Assembly (NCBI GenBank): GCA_903903925.1
Contig: CAIVAU010000066.1
Span: 1 to 64,000, forward strand
Direction: 5' to 3'
DNA length: 64,000 bases
Source: an uncultured cyanobacterium
GTDB taxonomy: Bacteria > Cyanobacteriota > Cyanobacteriia > Cyanobacteriales > Nostocaceae
Both the position numbers and the translations under genes were made by a program. This document shows positions 17,568-26,432 of this stretch, in pieces (position 1 is the first letter of the stretch; every line of letters starts with the position of its first letter). A model generated the notes under the pieces. It did not search any database, had not been told where the DNA came from, and saw nothing but the letters and a program-made list of their open reading frames with translations.

Positions 17568-17601
17568 CACTCCTAACTCCTAACTCCTAACTCCTAACTC
17601 C
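17568..17601. repeat. Heptamer tandem repeat (CTCCTAA)n
   Basis: Four to five copies of ACTCCTA; the same family as the arrays at 31858 and 59630. Confidence 0.8.
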
Positions 17602-17760
17602 CCAATCCTCACTCCCTCTTGACTTATGCGGAATAATTTTCCCACCATCATTAGAGATTCCACCCCTACCTATCAGCACAATCAATCATCAAATGGTTGC
17701 TGTATTCTTCACAATTTGTTACAAAATGACAAGGAACTTCTATATAGTAGCCAAAACCAA

Positions 17761-18555
17761 ATGTTAGGCGGACTTACTGGTTTAACAGATCCCAAGGGTA
17801 CGGACTGGGGAGAGCGAATGCTCAACACAGTTGCTAGCCAAACGATTCGCCACATGTTTACCAAAAGCGAGTCGGTGGAAGTCTCTGTTCGCTGCTATCC
17901 TTCCAGCAAACTCTTGCAAGGTAGCATTGATAGCTTCAAAATGAATGGTCGTGGGTTGGTGATCCGCAAAGATTTCGCCGCTGAGGAAATTTCTATAGAA
18001 ACCGATGCTGTTGCTATTGACTTTAGCTCCGTTTTAAGCGGTAAATTGCGTCTCAAGCAACCAACTCAAGCGATCGCTCAAGTGACTTTAACACAAGCAG
18101 GGATCAATGAATCCTTTAAAGCAGAACTGGTGAGAAAGCGCCTGGAAAACCTCACCATTCCAGCATTGACAGCATTGTCTGGCGGTCACCCTGTCTCTTT
18201 TAGTGAAGTGCAAGTGCAGTTATTACCCCAAAATCGACAACGGATTTCGGCAAAGGCAGATTTAAACAGCGGCGAACTTGTACCAATAAACATGATCCTG
18301 ACTGTAGGGATTGAAAAGCGGCGGCGTATTTCGTTCAAAGACCCTGAGATTGAACTTGACCAAGTCCCAGAAGCGCAGCGGGAAATCTCGCAAAACCTGA
18401 GCCTAGCACTAGTGGAAATTTTGAATAATATGATCGATTTGGATCGCTTTGACTTGGATGGGGTAAAAATGCGACTCAATCGTTTAGAAACTGAGGATCA
18501 ACGGCTTATTTTCAGTGGCTATGCCGAGATTGAGCGTATTCCGAAAAATCCATGA
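17761..18555 (+). CDS. DUF2993 (LmeA-like) protein
   Basis: A 264-residue protein starting MLGGLTGLTDPKGTDWGERM, with the DUF2993 core: ESVEVSVRCYPSSKLLQGSI, then DSFKMNGRGLVIR, and the family's C-terminal MIDLDRFDLDGVKMRLNRLE. Members are linked to lipid binding (mycobacterial LmeA), but the cyanobacterial paralogues are not characterised. The frame is open from 17626; the ATG at 17761 fits the conserved start. No transmembrane segment. Confidence 0.75.
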   Translation: MLGGLTGLTDPKGTDWGERMLNTVASQTIRHMFTKSESVEVSVRCYPSSKLLQGSIDSFKMNGRGLVIRKDFAAEEISIETDAVAIDFSSVLSGKLRLKQPTQAIAQVTLTQAGINESFKAELVRKRLENLTIPALTALSGGHPVSFSEVQVQLLPQNRQRISAKADLNSGELVPINMILTVGIEKRRRISFKDPEIELDQVPEAQREISQNLSLALVEILNNMIDLDRFDLDGVKMRLNRLETEDQRLIFSGYAEIERIPKNP

Positions 18556-18712
18556 TACTTTTAAGAAACAAGAGGGAGCAGGGCATTGGGAGTGTGTAGC
18601 CCAAATTTCTCACGAACCTTGCTGCGGGAGGTGTGGGGAGTAATGTCTTCCTTACCTCCCACACTCCCCACATTCCCCCTCAGCAGGACTGTCATTTATA
18701 AGGAGATGAGTT

Positions 18713-20011
18713 GTGTCAAGGACTTCATCGCCAAAGCTGCAACGAGAGATAGGGGTTGTGGGTGCAACAGTGATGGGACTGGGTTCGATTATCGGTACTG
18801 GCGTATTTGTCAGTATCGGTGTTGCTGCTGGGATCGCTGGTGCAGCAGTGATTCTGGCTGTGATTATTGGGGCGATAGTTGCTACCTGTAACGGACTCAA
18901 CAGTGCTCAGCTGGCTGCAAATCATCCTGTTAGTGGTGGTTCCTATGAGTATGGTTACAAGTACTTGAATTCTTGGCTTGGGTTTACAGCGGGGTGGATG
19001 TTTTTGTTAGCAAAAACGGCTTCGGCGGCTACCGCTGCTTTGGGTTTTGCTGGTTACTTGTTAAATGCTACTGGTTTGGGTGGGCGTGGTCTACTCATAC
19101 CCTTAGCTTTAGGAACTGTGGTTGTGATCACCACAATTGTTTTGAGTGGGATTCGTCGCTCTAATGTCGCTAATATTATAATTGTATCGATCTCGCTGTT
19201 GTCTTTAGTTTTTTTTATCATTGCTGGAACACCCACAGCTTTGAGATTTGGGACTGAGCATTTTACACCTTTTTTTACAGGCTCTATCGGGACAGTACTC
19301 CATGCCAGTGCTTTGATGTTTGTGGCTTATACTGGCTACGGTCGTATTGCTACCTTAGGCGAAGAAGCGATCGCCCCGCGCCGAACTATCCCAAGAGCGA
19401 TTATTGTCACGATGGTACTGACAATGTTGCTTTATACAGCAGTAGCGGTGGTAGCGGTAGGAACAGTAGGGGCAGATGTTCTTGGCAGGTCAGCATCATC
19501 TGGACAGGCTGCACCTCTAGAAGCTGTAGCCAGGACTTTTGGTATTCTGGGTGGGTCTCAGGTCTTGGCAATTGGTGCGATCGCAGCGATGCTGGGAGTA
19601 CTGCTCAACTTGATTTTGGGCTTATCCCGCGTATTGCTAGCAATGGGAAGACGACGAGATATGCCCAGGATTTTTGCCAGATTGAATCCGTCAGGAACGA
19701 CTCCAGTACCAGCGACTATTGGTGTGGGGATTGCGATCGCAGTTTTAGTTTTGATTGGTAATGTCAAAACGACTTGGTCGTTCAGTGCTTTTACTGTTTT
19801 GATTTATTACGCAATGACTAATTTGGCAGCCCTTTATTTACCATCTCATGAACGGCTTTATCCCAAATGGCTGTCGCTGTTTGGTTTAGCAGCCTGTTTA
19901 TTTCTGGCTTTTTGGGTAGATTCGATCATTTGGCAAGTGGGTCTAGCACTGATTGTTGCTGGGCTGATTTGGCATGCAGCTGCACAGTATGTGGTTCGCA
20001 ACTCAACGTAG
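18713..20011 (+). CDS. APC-superfamily amino-acid permease
   Basis: This 432-residue integral membrane protein has about 12 hydrophobic helices. The first is the APC consensus VMGLGSIIGTGVFVSIG (about residues 20-36), with the unwound GSIIGTG substrate-binding segment, and TSASAATAALGFAGYL follows. It should import an amino acid or similar small cation by proton symport. The start is GTG behind AAGGAGATGAG. Substrate and regulation are not readable. Confidence 0.85.
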   Translation: MSRTSSPKLQREIGVVGATVMGLGSIIGTGVFVSIGVAAGIAGAAVILAVIIGAIVATCNGLNSAQLAANHPVSGGSYEYGYKYLNSWLGFTAGWMFLLAKTASAATAALGFAGYLLNATGLGGRGLLIPLALGTVVVITTIVLSGIRRSNVANIIIVSISLLSLVFFIIAGTPTALRFGTEHFTPFFTGSIGTVLHASALMFVAYTGYGRIATLGEEAIAPRRTIPRAIIVTMVLTMLLYTAVAVVAVGTVGADVLGRSASSGQAAPLEAVARTFGILGGSQVLAIGAIAAMLGVLLNLILGLSRVLLAMGRRRDMPRIFARLNPSGTTPVPATIGVGIAIAVLVLIGNVKTTWSFSAFTVLIYYAMTNLAALYLPSHERLYPKWLSLFGLAACLFLAFWVDSIIWQVGLALIVAGLIWHAAAQYVVRNST

Positions 20012-20045
20012 TCGGGCAAAATTTGAGCATGAGAAAAAACAAGGA

Positions 20046-20219
20046 TTAGTCATCCTCCTCCAACCATGCAATCCTTAATACCTTCAGAGCCAATTCTAAA
20101 CGCTCTCGATCAAAATCCGGATCTTTTGAGGTTAATGCTGCCTCAATAAGATTGGCAGATACCTTTGCTGTCTGATATAGGGCGTCTAAAGCTTCATCAT
20201 AAAATTTTGAATCTGACAT
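20046..20219 (-). CDS. Small hypothetical protein
   Basis: About 57 residues from MSDSKFYDEALDALYQTAKV to the acidic C-terminus WLEEDD; all-helical and acidic. The frame is open 26 codons further up, but that part overlaps the divergent protease gene. Not recognised; it could be a helix-bundle accessory protein. Confidence 0.45.
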   Translation of the reverse strand: MSDSKFYDEALDALYQTAKVSANLIEAALTSKDPDFDRERLELALKVLRIAWLEEDD

Positions 20220-20276
20220 GACTGATACTGCAAACCTTAACATTATTTGATAATAGCATTTACACCGCGCCGTAAT

Positions 20277-20729
20277 ATGACTACGATTGAAATACACACT
20301 CTATCAACAACAATAATGGGAGCGGTTCACATAAAGGTAAAACTGACTAATGCCATTGATGAGGCGTTAGTCAGTCGAGGAATGCTTGCGCCTCATCTGT
20401 TGCGTGAGTTTGAAACTGATGCTCTTGTTGATACTGGTGCAACATACCTGGTGATTCCAGAAGATATAGTGCAGAAACTGGGCTTGCGAATTCGAGGTCA
20501 ACAAAAAGCCAAGTATGCTGATGGACGTGAGGGATTGGTGGGAGTTAGTGAAGCTCTCCTAATTGAGTGTGAAAGTCGTCAAACGACTGAAGATGCTCTA
20601 GTCATCGGTGATGCAGTGCTAATCGGTCAAGTTGTTTTGGAGAAGTTGGATTTGCTTGTGGATTGTAAAAACCAGCGATTAATCCCAAATCCAGCACATC
20701 CTGATTATCCTATCACGTATATTTTGTGA
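20277..20729 (+). CDS. Clan AA (retropepsin-like) aspartic protease
   Basis: A 150-residue protein with the retropepsin active-site loop DALVDTGATYLVIPEDI (DTGA near residue 47) and the second hydrophobic stretch DAVLIGQVVLEKLDLLVD. Single-domain clan AA proteases of this size act as homodimers, each monomer giving one Asp. The start at 20277 (MTTIEIH) was preferred over an upstream in-frame ATG. Such genes are common in cyanobacteria, often near toxin-antitoxin-like small genes; the substrate is unknown. Confidence 0.8.
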   Translation: MTTIEIHTLSTTIMGAVHIKVKLTNAIDEALVSRGMLAPHLLREFETDALVDTGATYLVIPEDIVQKLGLRIRGQQKAKYADGREGLVGVSEALLIECESRQTTEDALVIGDAVLIGQVVLEKLDLLVDCKNQRLIPNPAHPDYPITYIL

Positions 20730-20746
20730 GAAGCGAAGTGCGTTGC

Positions 20747-21583
20747 TTAGACCGATAAATAATTTTTTTGGGCAATGTGAAAAGCGGAGATAGATGAAAG
20801 CTGAAGACTACCTCCAAAGTCATGTTCTATAACGTGTCTCAATCCCGTAAATAAGGCTTCTTTGATCTGTGGATCTAACTTTAGGTACGGCGAGTAAGTG
20901 TTTAACAGTGTTAAATATTCATCAACAGTGTAGGTCAATTTAAATGTAACTTGTCCAGGTATTAAGTTTTTAAATTGCCCAGAATCGATCACTATATTTC
21001 CTAATCCTCTTAGTATCTCCTCTTGAGTTTCTCTGTCTTCATATCGGTTAAGAGACGGAGCATGTACTTGATAGACTTCAGATAAGCGTTGGTATACTTC
21101 GTAGCAGGGCTGAAGTTCCTTGTTCCACAATAAAATCAGATAGCCACCGTCTTTTAGGACATTTGCTGCTTTGGGATATCCTACTTCCGGTGATATCCAA
21201 TGAAAAGAACTCGCTGCTAAGACGGCGTCAAATTCAAGAGTTAAAGGTGTCCACTCTTCAAAAGATGTTTGCTGAATTTTGACATTGGGATACGGTTGAC
21301 AATTCTGTTGAGCTAACTGAACAAAATCTGGGTTGGGTTCCAAGCAAATCATTGAGCAGCCTAATTCAGCGAACGCTACCGTTGCGGTTCCAGGTCCACA
21401 TCCCACTTCAAGAATTTTTGAGTCAGTGGTGAGTTGAGCAATCTCCACAACTTGGTGAATCAAATCTTGAGGATAGCGGGGTCTTGCTTTGTTGTAAGCT
21501 TCTGCTGCTGGAGAATACCAGTTTTTGCGCTGTTCCAGTTCTCTGCTAGAATAGCTGATTATTGCTTGTTTTAAATCTTCCAT
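20747..21583 (-). CDS. Class I SAM-dependent methyltransferase
   Basis: A 278-residue protein with the SAM motif KILEVGCGPGTATVAFAELG (about residues 53-72), CLEPNPDF at strand 2 and FDAVLAASSFHW at motif 4. The sequence YNKARPRYP before motif 1 is typical of UbiE/YcgJ-like small-molecule methyltransferases. The start at MEDLKQAIIS (21583) is preferred; the upstream open extension lacks family-like sequence. Substrate unknown. Confidence 0.8.
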   Translation of the reverse strand: MEDLKQAIISYSSRELEQRKNWYSPAAEAYNKARPRYPQDLIHQVVEIAQLTTDSKILEVGCGPGTATVAFAELGCSMICLEPNPDFVQLAQQNCQPYPNVKIQQTSFEEWTPLTLEFDAVLAASSFHWISPEVGYPKAANVLKDGGYLILLWNKELQPCYEVYQRLSEVYQVHAPSLNRYEDRETQEEILRGLGNIVIDSGQFKNLIPGQVTFKLTYTVDEYLTLLNTYSPYLKLDPQIKEALFTGLRHVIEHDFGGSLQLSSISAFHIAQKNYLSV

Positions 21584-21831
21584 AATCCAAAATCTACTCG
21601 CATACGACAGATTATTAACTAATAATAAAGATTTCTCGGATCGTGCGGGGTAGCGATCGCCAAGAACTTTTTTCACTATACTCTTCGTGGTATGCCTTTT
21701 CTTAGAATTATGAATTCATAATTCATAATTCATAATTTAATGTTTCACTGCGTAAATCCTATTTCAACCAGAGTCTTACAGTAGGCATTTCCTTGCTCTG
21801 CTGGAGAGCAAAAAATTAGGAGCGTGAAACA

Positions 21832-22407
21832 ATGTTTTGCAAGTTATTGGTAAGTCTTTTAATATTGCCCAGTTATCTAGGATTTGATCTGGCAGCAGCA
21901 TCGCTTAACCATGGGGATCAGACTTTGGCAAAGTCTTTTGAATTAGGATTGCCAACTGAAAAGACACAAGCAAATCAAAATGTAGTGAATTTCTTACCGT
22001 TTCCGGTCAAAGAACATTCATCAATTCAGGGAGATCAGGAAGTTAATACTGGGGAAGTAAAACAAACAAAATACGAACACCCTTACGAAATTGCTCACGA
22101 GTATTATTACAATCATAGGGGGTGTACCCATCACAGGTATTACCATCCAGATTATGTTGATTACCGATATCATTACCATCACGAATACTATCCCAGCTAT
22201 TACCACAACAATGGGTACTACCGTAATGGATATGACTATTCCAACTACCACTATCGGTATAACAACAATAATGGGTACTACCGTAATGGATATAACTATT
22301 CCAACTACCACTATCGGTATAAAAACAATAATGGGTACTACCGTCACGAAAATTACTATCCTAGGTATTACCACCAACAGTACTACCGTCACGGCTACAA
22401 CTATTAA
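21832..22407 (+). CDS. Secreted Tyr/Asn/His-rich tandem-repeat protein
   Basis: This 191-residue protein opens with a signal peptide (MFCKLLVSLLILPSYLGFDL), then a linker, then from about residue 85 a Tyr-, His- and Asn-rich tail. The tail contains an exact 60-base (20-residue) tandem repeat at 22201-22380, with units like YRYNNNNGYYRNGYNYSNYH; the third copy diverges. Low complexity leaves long open frames on all strands. It is likely extracytoplasmic; aromatic-rich repeats suggest a surface, matrix or metal-binding (His) role. Not recognised as a named family. Confidence 0.6.
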   Translation: MFCKLLVSLLILPSYLGFDLAAASLNHGDQTLAKSFELGLPTEKTQANQNVVNFLPFPVKEHSSIQGDQEVNTGEVKQTKYEHPYEIAHEYYYNHRGCTHHRYYHPDYVDYRYHYHHEYYPSYYHNNGYYRNGYDYSNYHYRYNNNNGYYRNGYNYSNYHYRYKNNNGYYRHENYYPRYYHQQYYRHGYNY

Positions 22408-22433
22408 TCTTCAAAATTAGATAGCAGTCATCT

Positions 22434-22560
22434 TATAGGACTACTATTGTAGATACGAGGGTGCGTTAGGACAGTAGTTCGTAACGCACCAAGAGCCTTA
22501 TGCCGTACTCTCATCTAACACACCCTACGTATATTTCAAAAATCAAATACTAGTCCTATA
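22434..22560. mobile_element. MITE-like palindromic element
   Basis: 127 bases bounded by inverted repeats TATAGGACTACTATT and AATACTAGTCCTATA (14 of 15 pair), with an inner hairpin GTGCGTTA/TAACGCAC. TA lies at both ends, as expected if TA is the duplicated target of an IS630/Tc1-type transposase. No coding capacity. Confidence 0.6.
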
Positions 22561-22891
22561 TATATCTACATAAATTAGTAAGACCGTTACAAAAAAGGAA
22601 AATAAATTAAGTATAAAGCCGTAGAGCAAAAGACATAATAGCATCATAAACTTTGCTGGACTAGATGAGAGGGAGATAGGAAAATTAAGATATTTGATAA
22701 ATTTGCCTCATGATTTATTAGGCGAGGTATCCAAAATTTAAATGCATGTGTCCTGACAGACATACTTATCCTTCGCTATAATCAATTTGGTAAAATTTTT
22801 TTAATAGCGAGACCTAGAACATCTAAGTGCGCTGTTGGCTTTTCCTACAGTATCTTGTAGTTCTGGCTTTCCCAACGTATCGTGATGTTTT
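22561..22891. other. AT-rich upstream region of kinase gene
   Basis: 330 bases without an open frame. AT-rich, with CTTTCCCAACGTATCGTGATG just before the kinase start. I see no clear promoter or RNA gene. Confidence 0.4.
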
Positions 22892-23944
22892 ATGAATATA
22901 GGTGAGCTCATCGACGGACGTTACAAAATTATCCAATTGCTTGGGAAGGGGGGGTTTGGCGAGACTTATCTAGTAGAAAATTTGGATCAGCCAGGAAGCC
23001 AGTATGCTATTAAGCGATTTACATTCCCTAGTATTAATTCAGGTTTTGCCAAAGCTAAAGAGCTGTTCACACGTGAGGGGCAAACTTTAAAAAGGTTAAC
23101 GCATGAACAGATTCCTAAGTTTTTTAGAACCTTAGAAGTCAACCAAGACTTTTACTTAATACAAGAGTATATTGAAGGCAATACTCTAAGTGAAGAAATA
23201 CAACCAGGAAAACAGCTAAAAGAAAATGAAGTCAGAGATTTTTTGGATGAGCTACTCAGAATTCTAGATTATGTTCATCATGAAAACATTATCCATCGTG
23301 ATATAAAACCAGAAAATATCATCAGACGGAAAAATGATCATAAATTAGTATTAATTGACTTCGGTGCAGTCAAGGAAATTGTTGCTCAAACAACTCTACA
23401 AAGATTACCAACTCAGGTTAGTACACTAGGTTATACACCTCCAGAGCAGATAGCAGGCCGACCTAAATTCAACAGTGATATTTACGCACTTGGAATCACT
23501 GCGATTGTAGCTTTAACAGGTATGGAAGCTCATGATTTACCATACGATAAAGATGATGAGGTTGACTGGCAAAGTAGCGCAACGGTTAGTCATACTCTTG
23601 CAAGTATTTTGAACAAAATGGTTCGCCAGGACTATAGATTGAGATATCAATCAGTCAAAGAGATACTCAACGATTTAGATCATTTAATAGCTCAACCAAT
23701 TCCACAAAGTTCACAAAATACTAACACTATTACAAAATTGATAAATCCTGATCCTAGAAGTCAAGAACTATCTACTCAGATGAATTTATTTTCATTACTG
23801 GTTTTTGTTATTATAATTGCAATTTTTTATGCTGCCGGTTTATCTAGAATCATAAACCAAAAGCCTCCAAAACAACAATCTTTCTTAATAGAAAAATCTT
23901 TTGACGGAAAGAATTCAGGAGTCAGGAGCCAGAATATAGCTTAG
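22892..23944 (+). CDS. Ser/Thr protein kinase with C-terminal membrane helix
   Basis: A 350-residue Hanks-type kinase. The Gly-rich loop is LGKGGFGETYLVE (about residues 18-30), AIKRF holds the ATP lysine, the catalytic loop is HRDIKPENII, and the DFG motif is IDFGAV. One transmembrane helix lies near residues 297-317, with a short tail outside. It lacks the PASTA or pentapeptide sensors found in some cyanobacterial kinases. It ends 4 bases inside the convergent MotB-like gene, so the three genes may form a unit. The target is unknown. Confidence 0.9.
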   Translation: MNIGELIDGRYKIIQLLGKGGFGETYLVENLDQPGSQYAIKRFTFPSINSGFAKAKELFTREGQTLKRLTHEQIPKFFRTLEVNQDFYLIQEYIEGNTLSEEIQPGKQLKENEVRDFLDELLRILDYVHHENIIHRDIKPENIIRRKNDHKLVLIDFGAVKEIVAQTTLQRLPTQVSTLGYTPPEQIAGRPKFNSDIYALGITAIVALTGMEAHDLPYDKDDEVDWQSSATVSHTLASILNKMVRQDYRLRYQSVKEILNDLDHLIAQPIPQSSQNTNTITKLINPDPRSQELSTQMNLFSLLVFVIIIAIFYAAGLSRIINQKPPKQQSFLIEKSFDGKNSGVRSQNIA

Positions 23945-24606
23945 TTAGGAGTTGTATATTGACCCAACTGTGCAAAGCGAATTTCAATACGGCGGCGTTT
24001 TACATCAGGTTTTCTGTCTAGTGAGGCAAATCCTTGATTACGTGGTAATAATAGCTGTGCTGCTGAATAGGCTCTAAAACTAACTTTTTTTTGAAGTTGA
24101 ACCTTCTGAAGTTCTTTCACCACTGCTAAGGCTCGCATCAAACCCAAATCAGCATTAGAACCTGGACAAAGAATAGACACATCTTGATTATTTTTAGCTA
24201 CTTCTTCTAGGTTTTTATCTAAGTTACTTCCATTTGTATTATTACAGCTTAGTAATCCAACTTCTTGACCATCTGTATGACCAATAACTTCTATGACATC
24301 AACTTTTCCATGAGAATTTTCAATTTGTTGTTGAATATCTTTTAAGATTTTACCATTCTTTCCACGAAGATCATCTTTCAAATTTTGTGGCAAGTCTGCT
24401 TTACCTGAATTAAATTGATATATTTCTGAGGGTAGTTCAATAATTTTTGGCTTATGATTATCAAGCGAGAATTGTCTTGATGCTTCACCTATTACTATCA
24501 ATAACAGTAGTGTAATTACCATGAAAGCATTAGCCATCAAGTCTGTGAAAGAAGCCCAGATACTAAAAGTTTCGATTAACGGTGTATTCCTTGCTTTGCG
24601 AGACAT
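23941..24606 (-). CDS. MotB/OmpA-like protein (ZorB-like)
   Basis: A 221-residue protein. One N-terminal transmembrane helix begins after WASFTDLMANAFMVITLLLL, with the Asp that in MotB and ZorB takes the proton. The C-terminal OmpA/MotB peptidoglycan-binding domain has VIEVIGHTDGQEVG, LGLMRALAVVKELQ and KRRRIEIRF. It lies eight bases downstream of the MotA-like gene, so the pair should form an ion-driven stator. The size and fit to ZorB of Zorya defence are good, but ZorC, ZorD and ZorE are not present; a non-defence motor is possible. Confidence 0.7.
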   Translation of the reverse strand: MSRKARNTPLIETFSIWASFTDLMANAFMVITLLLLIVIGEASRQFSLDNHKPKIIELPSEIYQFNSGKADLPQNLKDDLRGKNGKILKDIQQQIENSHGKVDVIEVIGHTDGQEVGLLSCNNTNGSNLDKNLEEVAKNNQDVSILCPGSNADLGLMRALAVVKELQKVQLQKKVSFRAYSAAQLLLPRNQGFASLDRKPDVKRRRIEIRFAQLGQYTTPN

Positions 24607-24614
24607 AAACCTCT

Positions 24615-25904
24615 TTAAGGATTCTGCGATTGACTTAATAATGTCACTAGTTGAAGCAATTCAGTTTGTATTTGCATCATCCTTTGAGCAGATGAGTCAA
24701 TTTTTCTAGCCACATCTTGCAATCTATCGTTGTGGCTTTTGACTTGTTTTGTGTACTGTTCTAAAGATTCTGTTACTTGGGTTGCATTCATATGAAACGA
24801 TTGGGTAGCGTCTGCAAGAGCCGTGGTGTTTTCTACCAGTTGCTGAGATATATTATTAAGGTTTTGGTGATTAGTTTGAACTAAGTTTTGTACTCTTGAT
24901 GAATTATTAACCAAAGCAGTACCAATGTTTTGATTTGCTCTTGTATAGTTGTTTAATTCTTCTGTCGTATGATCTAGCGATTGTGTGGATGTGTGAAGAG
25001 ATGAGATGAGATCTGAGAAACTCGTTGTTAAGCTTCCTAAGTTCTGAGTTGCATTGCTTAATACGTTCGCACCTGTTTGCATTGCTTGTGAAGACTGCTC
25101 AGCTACAACTTTGAAATTATTAGAGCTTGTTGTTAGTGTATTGGAAGCTGCTATAGCAGCTTCTTGAAACCTTTGAGTATTTTGAGGTAAACTTTTTACA
25201 AATCCACTTATATTTTGAGAATAAGTATCTATGCTCTTCATCAGATCATCAATTTTTTTCTGTACACTTGGCTGGTTTTTAGAGAGGAAAAAAACATTAT
25301 CAAGGTAATGCTCCAATGAAGTCATAAGTTTCTCTTTTTCGAGATCTAACTCATAGGAGGGATGAGCTATTATTAGATAGGCACTGCACCCTAATGCTAC
25401 AAGACTAGTAATAAAAGCAATTGCCATAGAGCCAATAACATCTGGTAAAACCTTCTGCAGCCCCTCAAACTCACCAGAGATTTTACGACTGATTAAAAAT
25501 AAATTCAGTGTCACACCCAAGAAAGTACCTAGTAATCCAAAAGCTAGTAAAAGGTTTGGTAGTGATTGATAATAACGTTTTCCTTTTTCCCATAATTGAA
25601 ATTTTTGATTTTCAATACAATTTTTTTCTATAAAAGCTAATCTATTAATTTGATTGATTTGATCTTGAGAATTATTGAGTAAGATTTCATGTGTCTTTAA
25701 ACTATTAATAATGTCCCTCTCATTTTGATGCACTTGATTAAGTAATCTCTCTTTTAAGTTGATACCATTTCTAGTAAATGTTGTTATGATTAATATAAAA
25801 ACAAGGACTACTGTAAAAGGAATTGGAGGAGTACCTAAAAATAGATATGCTAACCATACGACGCCAATTATAACTACTGCAGAAAGAATTAAAAATCTGT
25901 TCAT
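24615..25904 (-). CDS. MotA/ExbB-like membrane protein with long helical tail (ZorA-like)
   Basis: A 429-residue protein. There are two hydrophobic helices near the N-terminus (residues about 3-42) and a MotA/TolQ-type pair further in (PNLLLAFGLLGTFLGVTLNLF and IGSMAIAFITSLVALGCSAY). About 220 residues of Gln/Asn/Ser/Thr-rich predicted coiled coil follow. ZorA has this layout, with a cytoplasmic tail that signals from the envelope motor to effectors. The gene is directly upstream of the MotB-like partner. ZorA assignment is an inference from architecture only. Confidence 0.65.
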   Translation of the reverse strand: MNRFLILSAVVIIGVVWLAYLFLGTPPIPFTVVLVFILIITTFTRNGINLKERLLNQVHQNERDIINSLKTHEILLNNSQDQINQINRLAFIEKNCIENQKFQLWEKGKRYYQSLPNLLLAFGLLGTFLGVTLNLFLISRKISGEFEGLQKVLPDVIGSMAIAFITSLVALGCSAYLIIAHPSYELDLEKEKLMTSLEHYLDNVFFLSKNQPSVQKKIDDLMKSIDTYSQNISGFVKSLPQNTQRFQEAAIAASNTLTTSSNNFKVVAEQSSQAMQTGANVLSNATQNLGSLTTSFSDLISSLHTSTQSLDHTTEELNNYTRANQNIGTALVNNSSRVQNLVQTNHQNLNNISQQLVENTTALADATQSFHMNATQVTESLEQYTKQVKSHNDRLQDVARKIDSSAQRMMQIQTELLQLVTLLSQSQNP

Positions 25905-26432
25905 AATTTTGAAACCTCACAATTTCACCTTGAGTCGTCCGTCGCTTCGGGAGCAACATCACCTCTAACAGCTTCGCCAATCCCCCTTACTGATACTTTT
26001 GCAGCTAGCATGTCACCGTTGATAGAGCTCGACCTAATATTATTATATACATCTGTTATCCGGACTTTTTCCGAAATGTCTCAAGATTTTTGCTCCTAGT
26101 AATTACTCCATAGAAACACGTTTTGCTACCACAAACATAGAAAAGCAATCCTACTCCCTTCGCAGTCAAAAATTACCATTATCTCTCTAACTCAGATCTC
26201 CGTGTCCTCTGCGCCTCTGCGGTTCATTAGATAGGTAATCTAAAGGGTGGGAACGGAGTAAATGAAATAAACAGAAGTAGTACTTTTGTACTAAAAAGAA
26301 GTTTTTTATCAATCTTTTATTTTCCTAAGCCACATCAGTATGAACCCTGTTCGGATCTCAAATAGGATTGCTATATTTGTTCATAAAGTATAAAAGCTAG
26401 TATTAGCTTGCGGAAAAATACTGTGGTGTAGT
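25905..26432. other. Intergenic region
   Basis: 528 bases between divergent motor and ftsX genes. It contains CCGTGTCCTCTGCGCCTCTG-type sequence (about 26201), a common cyanobacterial dispersed motif. No gene is seen; promoters for both directions must be here. Confidence 0.4.

Larger units (their letters stand above)
17014..17760. other. Intergenic region with repeats
   Basis: About 750 bases between the Pro-rich and DUF2993 genes. It holds an AT-rich stretch with repeated ATATTGTTGT, the dispersed repeat copy B (17262-17325), and CTCCTAA heptamers (17568-17601). A short N-terminal extension of the next gene is open from 17626 but looks non-coding. Confidence 0.5.

Noticed and set aside
22021-22420. 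Long open frames on the other strands of the Tyr/Asn-rich gene
   Set aside because: They arise from the 60-base tandem repeat without stops and read as Thr/Ile/Val low-complexity sequence.
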